From: Enterobacter_D sp963521185
GTDB lineage: Bacteria; Pseudomonadota; Gammaproteobacteria; Enterobacterales; Enterobacteriaceae
Assembly: GCA_963521185.1 (NCBI GenBank)
Contig: CAUQTV010000001.1
Span: forward strand, 744,001 to 808,000
Length of the DNA: 64,000 nt
Direction of reading: 5' to 3'
The notes beneath the pieces were generated by a model. That model was not told the origin of the DNA. It did no database searches and worked only from the letters and a program-made list of their open reading frames with translations. Below are positions 33,782 through 42,169 of the stretch, in pieces; the stretch's first letter is position 1; every line of letters begins with the position of its first letter. A program made the translations under genes and the position numbers.

Positions 33782-35437
33782 ATGAACCGCAGACGTTTTA
33801 TCAAATCTTCGATGGCGCTGGCCGCTGCGTGCGGGACCACCGGACTCGCATCCTTCTTCTCTCGCGCTGCGTTTGCGGCGGACTCCGATATCGCCGATGG
33901 TCAGAGCCGTCGCTTCGATTTTTCCGTCCTGCAGTCCATGGCGCATGATATTGCGCAGAATCCGTGGCAGGGTGCGCCAAAAGCGTTGCCTGAGACCCTG
34001 GCGACGCTGACGCCGCAGGCGTACAACAGCATTCAGTACGACGCGCAGCACTCGCTGTGGAACAATGTAGAAGGCCGCCAGCTTGACGTGCAGTTCTTCC
34101 ACGTTGGCATGGGGTTCCGCCGTCGTGTGCGCATGTTTTCGCTTGATCCCGCTGACCAGCAGGCGCGTGAAATCCACTTCCGCCCGGAACTGTTCAACTA
34201 TCACGACGCGGGCGTGGATACTAAACAGCTTGAAGGGCAGAGCGATCTCGGTTTCGCCGGTTTCCGCGCGTTTAAAGCGCCGGAGCTGGCACGTCGCGAC
34301 ATCGTTTCGTTCCTCGGCGCGAGCTACTTCCGCGCGGTGGACAGCACCTACCAGTACGGTTTATCCGCGCGGGGCGTCGCGATTGACACCTTTACCGATA
34401 CGCCGGAAGAGTTCCCGGATTTCACCTCGTTCTGGTTTGAAACCGCGAAACCGGCTGACACGTCGTTCACCGTCTATGCGCTGCTCGACAGCCCAAGCCT
34501 GACCGGGGCGTATAAGTTTGTTATTCACTGCGAGAAGAGCCAGGTGATCATGGAGGTGGATAACCACCTTTACGCGCGCAAGGACATTAAGCAGCTCGGC
34601 ATTTCGCCGATGACCAGCATGTTCAGCTGTGGCAACAACGAGCGCCGCATGTGTGACACCATTCACCCGCAGATCCACGACTCCGATCGCCTGGCGATGT
34701 GGCGGGGCAACGGAGAGTGGATCTGCCGTCCGCTCAACAATCCGCAAAAATTACAGTTCAACGCCTATCAGGACAACAACCCGAAAGGCTTTGGTTTGTT
34801 GCAGCTTGACCGCGATTTCTCCCATTATCAGGACATCATGGGCTGGTATAACAAACGCCCCAGCCTGTGGGTGGAGCCGCGTAATAAGTGGGGTAAAGGG
34901 GCCGTGGGGTTGATGGAGATCCCGACCACCGGTGAAACGCTCGACAACATCGTCTGCTTCTGGCAGCCGGAAAAACCGATCAAAGCCGGTGACGATTTGG
35001 CCTTCCAGTATCGCCTGTACTGGAGCGCGCTGCCGCCGGTGCATACGCCAATGGCGCGCGTGCTGGCGACCCGTACCGGCATGGGCGGCTTCCCGGAAGG
35101 CTGGGCACCGGGCGAGCACTACCCGCAGGTGTGGGCGCGCCGTTTCGCCGTGGATTTTGTGGGCGGCGACATCAAAGCTTCCGCGCCGAAAGGCATTGAA
35201 CCGGTGATCACGCTGTCAAACGGCGAAGCGAAACAGGTGGAGATCCTCTACGTCGAGCCGATTGACGGCTACCGCATTCAGTTTGACTGGTACCCGACCA
35301 ACGACGCCACCGACCCGGTGGATATGCGCATGTTCCTGCGCTGCCAGGGCGATGCGATCAGCGAAACCTGGCTGTATCAGTATTTCCCGCCCGCGCCGGA
35401 TAAACGCAACTATGTGGATGACCGGGTGATGCGTTAA
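33782..35437 (+). CDS. opgD: Glucans biosynthesis protein OpgD (MdoD), Tat-exported
   Basis: 551 residues, identical in length to E. coli OpgD and highly similar throughout. The N terminus MNRRRFIKSS plus a hydrophobic stretch ending AFAADS is a Tat signal. OpgD acts in the periplasm on the linear backbone structure of osmoregulated periplasmic glucans and is related to OpgG. The 234-bp upstream region has no other gene. The last codons lie inside a 61-bp tandem repeat (35428-35549). K-12 has ydcH and rimL next; they are missing here. Confidence 0.96.
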   Translation: MNRRRFIKSSMALAAACGTTGLASFFSRAAFAADSDIADGQSRRFDFSVLQSMAHDIAQNPWQGAPKALPETLATLTPQAYNSIQYDAQHSLWNNVEGRQLDVQFFHVGMGFRRRVRMFSLDPADQQAREIHFRPELFNYHDAGVDTKQLEGQSDLGFAGFRAFKAPELARRDIVSFLGASYFRAVDSTYQYGLSARGVAIDTFTDTPEEFPDFTSFWFETAKPADTSFTVYALLDSPSLTGAYKFVIHCEKSQVIMEVDNHLYARKDIKQLGISPMTSMFSCGNNERRMCDTIHPQIHDSDRLAMWRGNGEWICRPLNNPQKLQFNAYQDNNPKGFGLLQLDRDFSHYQDIMGWYNKRPSLWVEPRNKWGKGAVGLMEIPTTGETLDNIVCFWQPEKPIKAGDDLAFQYRLYWSALPPVHTPMARVLATRTGMGGFPEGWAPGEHYPQVWARRFAVDFVGGDIKASAPKGIEPVITLSNGEAKQVEILYVEPIDGYRIQFDWYPTNDATDPVDMRMFLRCQGDAISETWLYQYFPPAPDKRNYVDDRVMR

Positions 35438-35549
35438 TCTCGCTTTTACCCTCTCCTATTAGGAGAGGGCTGGGGTGATCGGACAAACGATGCGTTAATC
35501 TCGCGTTTACCCTCTCCCAGTGGGAGAGGGCCAGGGTGAGGGGACAAAC
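35428..35549. repeat. Two tandem 61-bp repeats spanning the opgD stop codon
   Basis: Copy 1 (35428-35488) begins with the last codons of opgD; copy 2 (35489-35549) follows directly and ends 2 bases before the ydcK stop. I count 53 of 61 positions identical. Each carries an 8-bp hairpin, CCTCTCCT-ATT-AGGAGAGG and CCTCTCCC-AGT-GGGAGAGG. The T-A to C-G change at the top of the stem is compensatory. The hairpins probably serve as the shared opgD/ydcK terminator. Confidence 0.85.
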
Positions 35550-35551
35550 AA

Positions 35552-36532
35552 TCACACCGAGCCAATCAGCGGCGTGCGGGTAATATGCTCCGCGCCGCCG
35601 ATCACCTTCGGTCCGCGCAAATGAATGCTGTTGTGCTCGTTACTCTCAATCACCGCTTCGCCGCTAAGCGTGATGTGATGCTCGATCAGCACATTGCCGA
35701 TAATTTTTACCTCGCCTTCGATCACCACATGATCATCAAGCAGTATCGGTCCGCCGCGCAGCCATGCGTGACCGCCGACCAGCACATGGTGTTTTAACAC
35801 GCAGTCGCCTTCGACAATGGCGTTCTCCGCCACCTGAGCGCTGTAGCGCAGCGTCGGGATCGCATCGTCTTCGCTGCCTGCCACCACGCGGGCGCTGCCG
35901 TAGACCTTCGCGCAGTCGCACACCCAGACGTCGTTTTCCTCGTTGCCTTCCAGCAGGGCGGAGTCAAAGACTTCGGCGCGATGCTCAATAAACGCGTAGT
36001 TGACCATCGCGTCGCCATATACCTGCGCCTGATGCACCACGCGTGAACGGCTAACGGTAGCGCGATCATAAATACGCAGGATCTGCTCGCCGTCCGGCGT
36101 CAGCCCTTTGGCGGCGATAATCTCGCTGCCGTGCAGCACGCGTGCTTCATCGCGGATGTCGCACTCGCCGCGCACCACCGACATCTGCACCAGCGCATCC
36201 CCGCTTAATTGCGCGCCGTGGCTGATTTCAGACGCATCGACCCAGGCATTCCCGCCCAGTTGTGCATCCTTGCGGATAATGCAGGTTTGGGTGACGCGCA
36301 CGTTGTCGCGGATCTGCGCGCCGTCAAACGCCATGCTGTTTTCGTCATAGATCCAGCACTCGCCGTCCTGAGCCAGCACCGCCTCGCTGTCCACCCAGCC
36401 ACCCGGCGTACCGGCGGTGACGTCGCTAAAATCCTTAAGCGCAATAATCTGCCGCAGCGTGACGCTGCGCTTTTCGCCGCTGTCCCGGTAGCTGAACGTG
36501 CGGCGTTCATCACTAAGGCGATATTTGTTCAT
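35552..36532 (-). CDS. ydcK: YdcK, left-handed beta-helix (hexapeptide-repeat) protein
   Basis: 326 residues, equal to E. coli YdcK. The body is a long run of hexapeptide-like repeats (for example AQLGGNAWVDASEISHGAQLSG and GNVLIEHHITLSGEAVIE), forming a left-handed beta-helix as in acyltransferases, without an obvious catalytic His loop. Function is not established in E. coli. It is convergent with opgD, separated only by the tandem repeats, and divergent from tehB. Confidence 0.92.
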   Translation of the reverse strand: MNKYRLSDERRTFSYRDSGEKRSVTLRQIIALKDFSDVTAGTPGGWVDSEAVLAQDGECWIYDENSMAFDGAQIRDNVRVTQTCIIRKDAQLGGNAWVDASEISHGAQLSGDALVQMSVVRGECDIRDEARVLHGSEIIAAKGLTPDGEQILRIYDRATVSRSRVVHQAQVYGDAMVNYAFIEHRAEVFDSALLEGNEENDVWVCDCAKVYGSARVVAGSEDDAIPTLRYSAQVAENAIVEGDCVLKHHVLVGGHAWLRGGPILLDDHVVIEGEVKIIGNVLIEHHITLSGEAVIESNEHNSIHLRGPKVIGGAEHITRTPLIGSV

Positions 36533-36577
36533 TGTTGTGTCACCTGACGTGCCGGATTGGCCTGCACTAAATTTAGC

Positions 36578-36607
36578 AAACTTTGGCCGTCATAAACTTT
36601 GGTCGTC
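36578..36607. repeat. Two 14-bp direct repeats in the ydcK/tehB intergenic region
   Basis: AAACTTTGGCCGTC (36578-36591) and AAACTTTGGTCGTC (36594-36607) differ at one base and are offset by 16 bp. They could be a tandem regulator site or a small duplication. The rest of 36533-36708 is AT-rich promoter-like sequence. Confidence 0.5.
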
Positions 36608-36708
36608 GCAAACCGGGCACACTGGCTATTAAGGGGAAATTTCAATAAAATGCATTTCAAATGATATTTTAAAAATTCAACATAATCTGCAATTAATCAG
36701 GATGAATC

Positions 36709-37305
36709 ATGACCCTTCGTGATGAAAACTACTTTACACAGACCTACGGTCTGACCCGCACCCATTCGGAGATCCTTGAAGCTGCCGCCATTATTGCGCC
36801 GGGCAAGGCGCTGGATTTGGGCTGCGGTAACGGACGCAACAGCGTTTACCTTGCGGCGAAGGGCTTTGAGGTGACCGCATGGGACAAGAACCCGGCCAGC
36901 ATCAGCAATCTTGAGCGCATTAAAACGGCGGAAGGGCTGGATAACCTGACGATCGCGGTTAAGGATCTCAACGCGCTGCGTTTTGACGGCGAGTACGACT
37001 TCATTTTCTCCACCGTGGTGATGATGTTCCTGGAGGCGCAAACCATTCCGGGGCTGATTGCCAACATGCAGCGCTGCACGCAACCCGGCGGGTATAACCT
37101 GATCGTGGCGGCAATGGACACGGCGGATTTCCCCTGCACGGTCGGCTTCCCGTTTGCGTTTAAAGAAGGGGAGTTAAGCGGGTATTACGCCGGTTGGGAG
37201 AGCGTGAAATATAACGAAGACGTCGGTGAACTGCACCGCACCGACGCCAACGGCAACCGCATCAAATTACGTTTTGCCACGCTGCTGGCGCGTAAGCCCG
37301 CTTAA
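36709..37305 (+). CDS. tehB: Tellurite methyltransferase TehB (SAM-dependent)
   Basis: A 198-residue methyltransferase nearly identical in layout to E. coli TehB (197 aa). SAM motif I is ALDLGCGNGRNS, with the acidic residue in VTAWDKN, motif FSTVVMMFLE, and the conserved C terminus ending ELHRTDANGNRIKLRFATLLARK. It detoxifies tellurite by methylation. In K-12 it follows tehA in an operon; here tehA is absent and tehB has its own promoter region. The last 4 bp overlap the convergent peptidase gene. Confidence 0.94.
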   Translation: MTLRDENYFTQTYGLTRTHSEILEAAAIIAPGKALDLGCGNGRNSVYLAAKGFEVTAWDKNPASISNLERIKTAEGLDNLTIAVKDLNALRFDGEYDFIFSTVVMMFLEAQTIPGLIANMQRCTQPGGYNLIVAAMDTADFPCTVGFPFAFKEGELSGYYAGWESVKYNEDVGELHRTDANGNRIKLRFATLLARKPA

Positions 37306-38531
37306 CGCGCGGCCAGCAGACAGAGCTGTAACGCCACATTGTAGGATGCCTCGAACGATTTCAGCGGCAGGAATTCAAAGCGCGAATGGAAGTTATGCGC
37401 GCCGGTGAAAAAGTTCGGGGTCAGAATGCCTTTGGCCGACAGGGCCGCGCCGTCGGTGCCGCCGCGCATCGGCGTCGGTTTTGGCGCAATGCCTAAGCTC
37501 TCCATCGCGTCGAACATCAAATCCACCGCCCGGCGATCCTCGCCAATGGCGTTGCTGATGTTGCTGTAAATATCGCTGACATGGTATTCCACTTTCGCCG
37601 TCGGGTGTTGGGCGGCGATTTTCTCTGCCACTAACCCTATCTGCGCTTTACGCTGAGCAAAGCTCGCGGCGTCAAAATCACGAATGCTTGCGCCGAGCAC
37701 CGCATAGCCCTGCACAGCCTCGATGCTGTTAAACCAGACATAACCCTCGCGGCCCTCGGTATGCTCCGGCGTCTGTTGGCGATCGAAATGACTGATATAG
37801 TCTGTCGCCATTAACAGCGGATTGACCAGCACGCCTTTCGCGGACATCGGGTGCGCGGTAACGCCGGTAAAGGTGATTTCGGCGTGGGCGGCGTTGAAGT
37901 TTTCATAGACGATTTCGCCCAGCTCGCAGCAGTCGATGGTCCAGGCGAAATCCACATCAAACCGTTGCAGATCCAGCGCTTTTGCTCCGCGCAGACCCAC
38001 TTCTTCATCCGGGACAAACGCCACCACGATATCGCCGTGGGCGTGCTCAGCGGTGAGGTTTTCCAGCAGCGTCATCACCACGGTAACGGCGGCTTTGTTG
38101 TCCGCGCCGAGCACGCTGGTGCCATCGCTGAAAATGATCTCTTCATTGGGATAAGCGAGGATTTCCGGGTGCTCCGCAACGCGCAGCCAGATCTGCTTGT
38201 CGGCATTAAGACAGAGGTCTGTGCCGGTAAAGGGCAGGATCTGTGGATGAATATCCGGTGACAATCCGACGTCCACGGTGTCGATATGGGTGATAAAACC
38301 GATGCGCGGCGCGCCCGCCACGTTGCCTTTTTTGACGGCGGTGACGGTGGCGTGATCATCGATCACAATGTCGCTTAAGCCCAGGCTTTGCAGCTCTTTC
38401 GCCAGTTCTTTTGCCATCTCATGCTGGCCCGGCGTGGTGGGCAGCGTGGTGGCTGCGGCATCGCTTTGACTGGTGATTGACAGGTAGCGGAAGAAGCGTT
38501 GGGTTAATTGACTGGCGAGGGGCGACGACAT
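37302..38531 (-). CDS. Peptidase T-like tripeptide aminopeptidase (M20B)
   Basis: A 409-residue zinc metallopeptidase of the PepT family, close to the E. coli PepT length (408). Zinc and catalytic residues are visible: THIDTVD (His82, Asp84), LGADNKAAV (Asp144), DEEVG (Glu176/177), TIDCCE (Asp200), and GAHNFHSRFE near the C terminus (His). It releases N-terminal residues from tripeptides in the cytoplasm. K-12 pepT lies elsewhere, so this may be a second copy. ATG 38531 follows AAGGA. It is divergent from a DppA-like gene, suggesting joint peptide use. Confidence 0.9.
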   Translation of the reverse strand: MSSPLASQLTQRFFRYLSITSQSDAAATTLPTTPGQHEMAKELAKELQSLGLSDIVIDDHATVTAVKKGNVAGAPRIGFITHIDTVDVGLSPDIHPQILPFTGTDLCLNADKQIWLRVAEHPEILAYPNEEIIFSDGTSVLGADNKAAVTVVMTLLENLTAEHAHGDIVVAFVPDEEVGLRGAKALDLQRFDVDFAWTIDCCELGEIVYENFNAAHAEITFTGVTAHPMSAKGVLVNPLLMATDYISHFDRQQTPEHTEGREGYVWFNSIEAVQGYAVLGASIRDFDAASFAQRKAQIGLVAEKIAAQHPTAKVEYHVSDIYSNISNAIGEDRRAVDLMFDAMESLGIAPKPTPMRGGTDGAALSAKGILTPNFFTGAHNFHSRFEFLPLKSFEASYNVALQLCLLAAR

Positions 38532-38645
38532 AGTGATTCCTTCTTTATTCGATTTATCAGGTGTTTGCATTCTCCTTTTAATGTTATGTATGAACAGGCA
38601 AACAACAAGCATTTATTGAAATTCGTATAAAAAGACAGGATAAAC

Positions 38646-40241
38646 ATGATTAGCAAACCCACTAGAATTGCCCTGGCGTTGGCCGCAATCGCGGTCAGTT
38701 CTGCTGCGAACGCGAAGACACTGGTTTACTGTTCAGAAGGATCGCCGGAGAATTTCAACCCACAACTTTACACCTCAGGGACCAGCGTCGATGCCAGCGC
38801 CGTGCCGGTGTATAACCGCCTGGTCGATTTCAAGGTCGGCACGACGGAGCTGGTGCCCAGTCTTGCCGAACGCTGGGAGGTGAGCGAAGACGGGAAAATC
38901 TACACCTTCCACCTGCGCAAAGGCGTGAAGTTTCAGAGCAACAAATACTTTAAACCGACGCGGGATTTTAACGCCGATGACGTGATCTTCTCGTTTATGC
39001 GGCAAAAAGATGCCAAACATCCGTACCACAACGTCTCCAACGGCAACTACTCTAACTTTGAAAGTCTGGAGTTTGGCAAGCTGATCACCGCCATTGATAA
39101 AGTTGACGATAACACCGTGCGCTTTACGCTCGCCCACGCAGAAGCGCCGTTTGTCGCCGATCTGGGGTGGTATTTCGCCTCCATCCTGTCGGCGGAATAC
39201 GCTGATGCGATGCTAAAAGCAGGCACGCCGGAGCGCGTCGATATGGATCCCATCGGCACCGGACCGTTCCGTCTGGCGCAGTACCAGAAAGATTCACGCA
39301 TTCTGTTTACCGCCTTCCCGGACTACTGGCATGGCAAAGCGAAGCTTGACCGGCTGGTATTCAGTATTACCCCCGATGCCTCGGTGCGTTACGCGAAGCT
39401 GGAAAAAAACGAATGCCAGGTGATGGCCTTTCCCAATCCGGCGGATTTACCGCGCATGAAAGCCAACCCGGATATTAAATTGCTCAGTAAGGCCGGATTA
39501 AATACCGGATTCCTCGCGTTCAATACCCAAAAAGCGCCGCTGGATAATGTTAAAGTTCGCCAGGCGCTGGCGATGGCGATTAATAAATCCGCTATTATTG
39601 ACGCCGTATTCCAGCGCACCGGTACCCAGGCTAAGAATCTTTTGCCACCCGGCGTCTGGAGTGCCGACAGTGAATTAAAAGATTATGACTATTCACCGGA
39701 AAAAGCCAAAGCGCTGTTAAAAGAGGCGGGTTTTGCGAACGGTATGAGTATCGATTTATGGGCCATGCCGGTGCAGCGTCCCTATAACCCCAATGCTAAA
39801 CGCATGGCGGAGATGATCCAGGCTGACTGGGCGAAGATTGGCGTACAGGCGAAAATTGTCACCTACGAATGGGGCGAATATTTGAAGCGCGTCAAGGGTG
39901 GGGAGCATCAGGCGGCGCTCATGGGCTGGACCACGGCGACCGGCGATCCGGATAACTTCTTTGGCCCGCTGTTTACCTGCCAGTCGGCAAACGGCGGCTC
40001 GAATTCATCGAAGTGGTGTTATAAGCCGTTCGATCAATTAATCTCTGACGCCAAAGCAATAACCGATCAATCCAAACGTACTGCGCTCTATACCCAGGCC
40101 CAGCAAATGATGCACGAACAAATGCCGGCCGTGATGATTGCGCACTCAACTATTTTTGAGCCAGTGCGAAAAGAGGTTACCGGTTACGAAATTGATCCCT
40201 TCGGTAAACATATTTTTTACCAGGTTGATTTGCAAAAATAA
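38646..40241 (+). CDS. DppA-like periplasmic dipeptide-binding protein, orphan
   Basis: A 531-residue family-5 solute-binding protein with a signal peptide cleaved near AANA-KT. LVYCSEGSPENFNPQLYTSGTSVDASA, VPSLAERWEVSEDGKIYTFHLRKGVKF and PIGTGPFRLAQYQKDSRI match DppA closely (535 aa in E. coli). Cys pairs of DppA are retained (VYCSE, ECQVMAF, FTCQS, KWCYK). No dppBCDF genes are adjacent, so it probably works with a permease encoded elsewhere. A rho-independent terminator follows. Confidence 0.9.
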   Translation: MISKPTRIALALAAIAVSSAANAKTLVYCSEGSPENFNPQLYTSGTSVDASAVPVYNRLVDFKVGTTELVPSLAERWEVSEDGKIYTFHLRKGVKFQSNKYFKPTRDFNADDVIFSFMRQKDAKHPYHNVSNGNYSNFESLEFGKLITAIDKVDDNTVRFTLAHAEAPFVADLGWYFASILSAEYADAMLKAGTPERVDMDPIGTGPFRLAQYQKDSRILFTAFPDYWHGKAKLDRLVFSITPDASVRYAKLEKNECQVMAFPNPADLPRMKANPDIKLLSKAGLNTGFLAFNTQKAPLDNVKVRQALAMAINKSAIIDAVFQRTGTQAKNLLPPGVWSADSELKDYDYSPEKAKALLKEAGFANGMSIDLWAMPVQRPYNPNAKRMAEMIQADWAKIGVQAKIVTYEWGEYLKRVKGGEHQAALMGWTTATGDPDNFFGPLFTCQSANGGSNSSKWCYKPFDQLISDAKAITDQSKRTALYTQAQQMMHEQMPAVMIAHSTIFEPVRKEVTGYEIDPFGKHIFYQVDLQK

Positions 40242-40245
40242 AATG

Positions 40246-40274
40246 AAACCGCCTGGCTTAAAATCAGGCGGTTT
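40246..40274 (+). terminator. Intrinsic terminator of the DppA-like gene
   Basis: AAACCGCCTG (40246-40255) pairs with CAGGCGGTTT (40265-40274) around a 9-nt loop, followed by ATTTC. Confidence 0.85.
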
Positions 40275-40374
40275 ATTTCTCAAAAGTATGAGCCATCACT
40301 CTTTTCGTCACAACAAGACGTGCCTTCCTTTGCTATAACTTTACAGGCATATATGCAATAACAAGGATCCATTG

Positions 40375-41043
40375 ATGCGTACTCATACTTTATTTAAAGT
40401 TGCCGCGCTTTCCGGCCTGTTGATCCTGGCAGGCTGTGCGTCCAAGGTGACGCAGCCGGAGCAGTATTCCGGCTTTTTAAAAGATTATTCCGGCTTGCAA
40501 CAAACCACCTCAGCCAGCGGTAAACCCGTGCTGCGCTGGGTCGATCCAAACTTTAATGACAGCAAATACGACAGCATTGTTTATCAGCCAGTGACCTACT
40601 ACCCGGTACCCAAACCGACAACGCAGATTGGTCAGCAGACACTCAATGACGTGCTCAGCTACACCAATACCAAGTTGAAAGCGGCAGCGGCGCAGCGTAA
40701 ACCGCTGGTGGCAACGCCGGGTCCTCGCAGCCTGATTTTCCGTGGTGCGATCACCGGTGTGGCAACCAACAAAGAGGGACTGCAATTCTATGAAGTAGTG
40801 CCTGTGGCGCTGGTGGTAGCGGGCACGCAAGCCGTAACCGGGCACCGCACCATGGACACTAAGCTCTTCTTCGAAGGGGAGCTTGTCGATGCCGCCACCA
40901 ATAAACCGGTGGTCAAAGTGGTGCGTCAGGGTGAAGGCAAAGACCTGAACAATGAAAGCGCACAAATGACGGTCGGCACGCTGAAACAGGTTATCGACGA
41001 CATGGCGACCGACGCCAGAATGTTTGACGTCAACAAAAAATAA
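40375..41043 (+). CDS. ydcL: YdcL, DUF3313 lipoprotein
   Basis: 222 residues, the same length as E. coli YdcL and highly similar. Signal with lipobox ILAGC (Cys near residue 21), then QPEQYSGFLKDYSGLQ, PRSLIFRGAITGV and HRTMDTKLFFEGELVDAAT, characteristic of DUF3313. It is an envelope lipoprotein of unknown role. ATG 40375 follows AAGGA; a TTG one codon earlier is not needed. It has its own terminator. In K-12 it follows tehB directly; here the peptidase/binding-protein pair intervenes. Confidence 0.93.
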   Translation: MRTHTLFKVAALSGLLILAGCASKVTQPEQYSGFLKDYSGLQQTTSASGKPVLRWVDPNFNDSKYDSIVYQPVTYYPVPKPTTQIGQQTLNDVLSYTNTKLKAAAAQRKPLVATPGPRSLIFRGAITGVATNKEGLQFYEVVPVALVVAGTQAVTGHRTMDTKLFFEGELVDAATNKPVVKVVRQGEGKDLNNESAQMTVGTLKQVIDDMATDARMFDVNKK

Positions 41044-41049
41044 CCTGAT

Positions 41050-41076
41050 AAAGCGCCATCTCCGGATGGCGCTTTT
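41050..41076. terminator. Terminator between ydcL and the EamA gene
   Basis: AAAGCGCCATC-TCCG-GATGGCGCTTT is a perfect 11-bp stem followed by T residues on the plus strand and by T residues (complement of AAA) on the minus strand, between convergent genes. Confidence 0.9.
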
Positions 41077-41078
41077 CG

Positions 41079-41987
41079 TTATGCCATTTTACGCGGTAAC
41101 CTCCAGACGCTAAGCCACTTTTCCGGCTTTGCAAACATCACCAGATTCCCCACTAAAATCAGCGCCAGCCCGACCACCGCGTTCAGGTGCCAGACGTAGC
41201 CTTCGTAGAGTGTCGACACCGTCAGCGCGACCAGCGGGAACAGCAGCGTGCTGTAGGCCGCATTGCTGGCACCGATGCGGCCAATGAGCGTGAAGTAGGC
41301 CCCAAACGCAATCACCGATCCAAACAGGGCGAGATACACCAGCGCGCCCAGATAGCTCATCGTCCACTCAGGCGTAAAGTTATCGCCACGGTAAAGCGCA
41401 ATCGCCCCGATAATCAGCGTGCCGTATAACATTGCCCAGGCGTTGGTTGTCATGGTTTCCAGCCCGTTGCGCTGGTGGCGCAGGCTGATCATGTTGCCCA
41501 TCGAAAAACCCAGCGTGCCCAGCGCCGAGAGGCCAATGCCCATCAGCAGCGTGGTGCTCAGGCCGCTGGCGGCCAGATCGTGCCAGAAGAGGGCGACAAT
41601 CCCCGTCAGGCCCAGCGCTGCGGCGAGGAAAAAGCGTGCGGGTGGTTTCTGACCGAAGAACAGAAAGCCGTTCACCGCGTTAAACAGCACCGCCATGGAG
41701 AAGATCACCGACTCCAGCCCGGTATTGATCCACGCCGCCGCGGTATAAAAACACCAAAAGTTAAAGCAAAAGACGCACGCGCCTTGCAGCGCGCAAAACA
41801 GATGATCGCGCAGGCTGAGCGATCGTAAGCGGCGCAGCACCCGCAGCACAATCATCATCGTCACCGACGCCAGCGCAAAGCGCCAGAAAATGGACACCGG
41901 TGCGGGAACCGATCCCTGTTGCAGGAAAATCGCGATCCACGTTGTTCCCCAAATCACTACCACCAGACTGTATAATACGGCGTTCAT
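41079..41987 (-). CDS. EamA/DMT-superfamily transporter
   Basis: A 302-residue membrane protein with ten hydrophobic segments in two EamA repeats (first VVIWGTTWIAIF, second LSALGTLGFSMGNMIS and YLALFGSVIAFGAYFTLIGRIGASNAAY). Such proteins usually export amino acids or metabolites. GAGAG precedes the ATG. It is divergent from an AraC-family gene across 182 bp packed with repeated motifs, so that regulator is the likely activator. Substrate unknown. The pair is inserted between ydcL and ydcO relative to K-12. Confidence 0.87.
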   Translation of the reverse strand: MNAVLYSLVVVIWGTTWIAIFLQQGSVPAPVSIFWRFALASVTMMIVLRVLRRLRSLSLRDHLFCALQGACVFCFNFWCFYTAAAWINTGLESVIFSMAVLFNAVNGFLFFGQKPPARFFLAAALGLTGIVALFWHDLAASGLSTTLLMGIGLSALGTLGFSMGNMISLRHQRNGLETMTTNAWAMLYGTLIIGAIALYRGDNFTPEWTMSYLGALVYLALFGSVIAFGAYFTLIGRIGASNAAYSTLLFPLVALTVSTLYEGYVWHLNAVVGLALILVGNLVMFAKPEKWLSVWRLPRKMA

Positions 41988-42018
41988 TTTTTTCTCTCAC
42001 ACATAGCAGGACTGACGT

Positions 42019-42082
42019 CCAGTGTCGCGCCAGTGTGCGACGTGCGCTTGCACCGGCTTGCGGGTGACTTGCAAAATCTTGC
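42019..42082. promoter_or_regulatory. Helically phased repeats between EamA and AraC genes
   Basis: CTTGC occurs four times at 42047, 42057, 42068 and 42078, i.e. 10, 11 and 10 bp apart, which places all four on one face of the helix. Just beside them CCAGTGT occurs at 42019 and 42030, 11 bp apart. AraC-family proteins bind direct repeats through two HTH units in successive major grooves, so this looks like a multi-site AraC-type operator. It lies 32-104 bp upstream of the EamA start. Confidence 0.6.
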
Positions 42083-42169
42083 GCTTTTTTGTGTGCAGCC
42101 CAACGCAGTGCTGGAATCCGTGGCGCACTCTTCATAAACTGAGGATCTGGTTAATTATTTGTAAAACCT

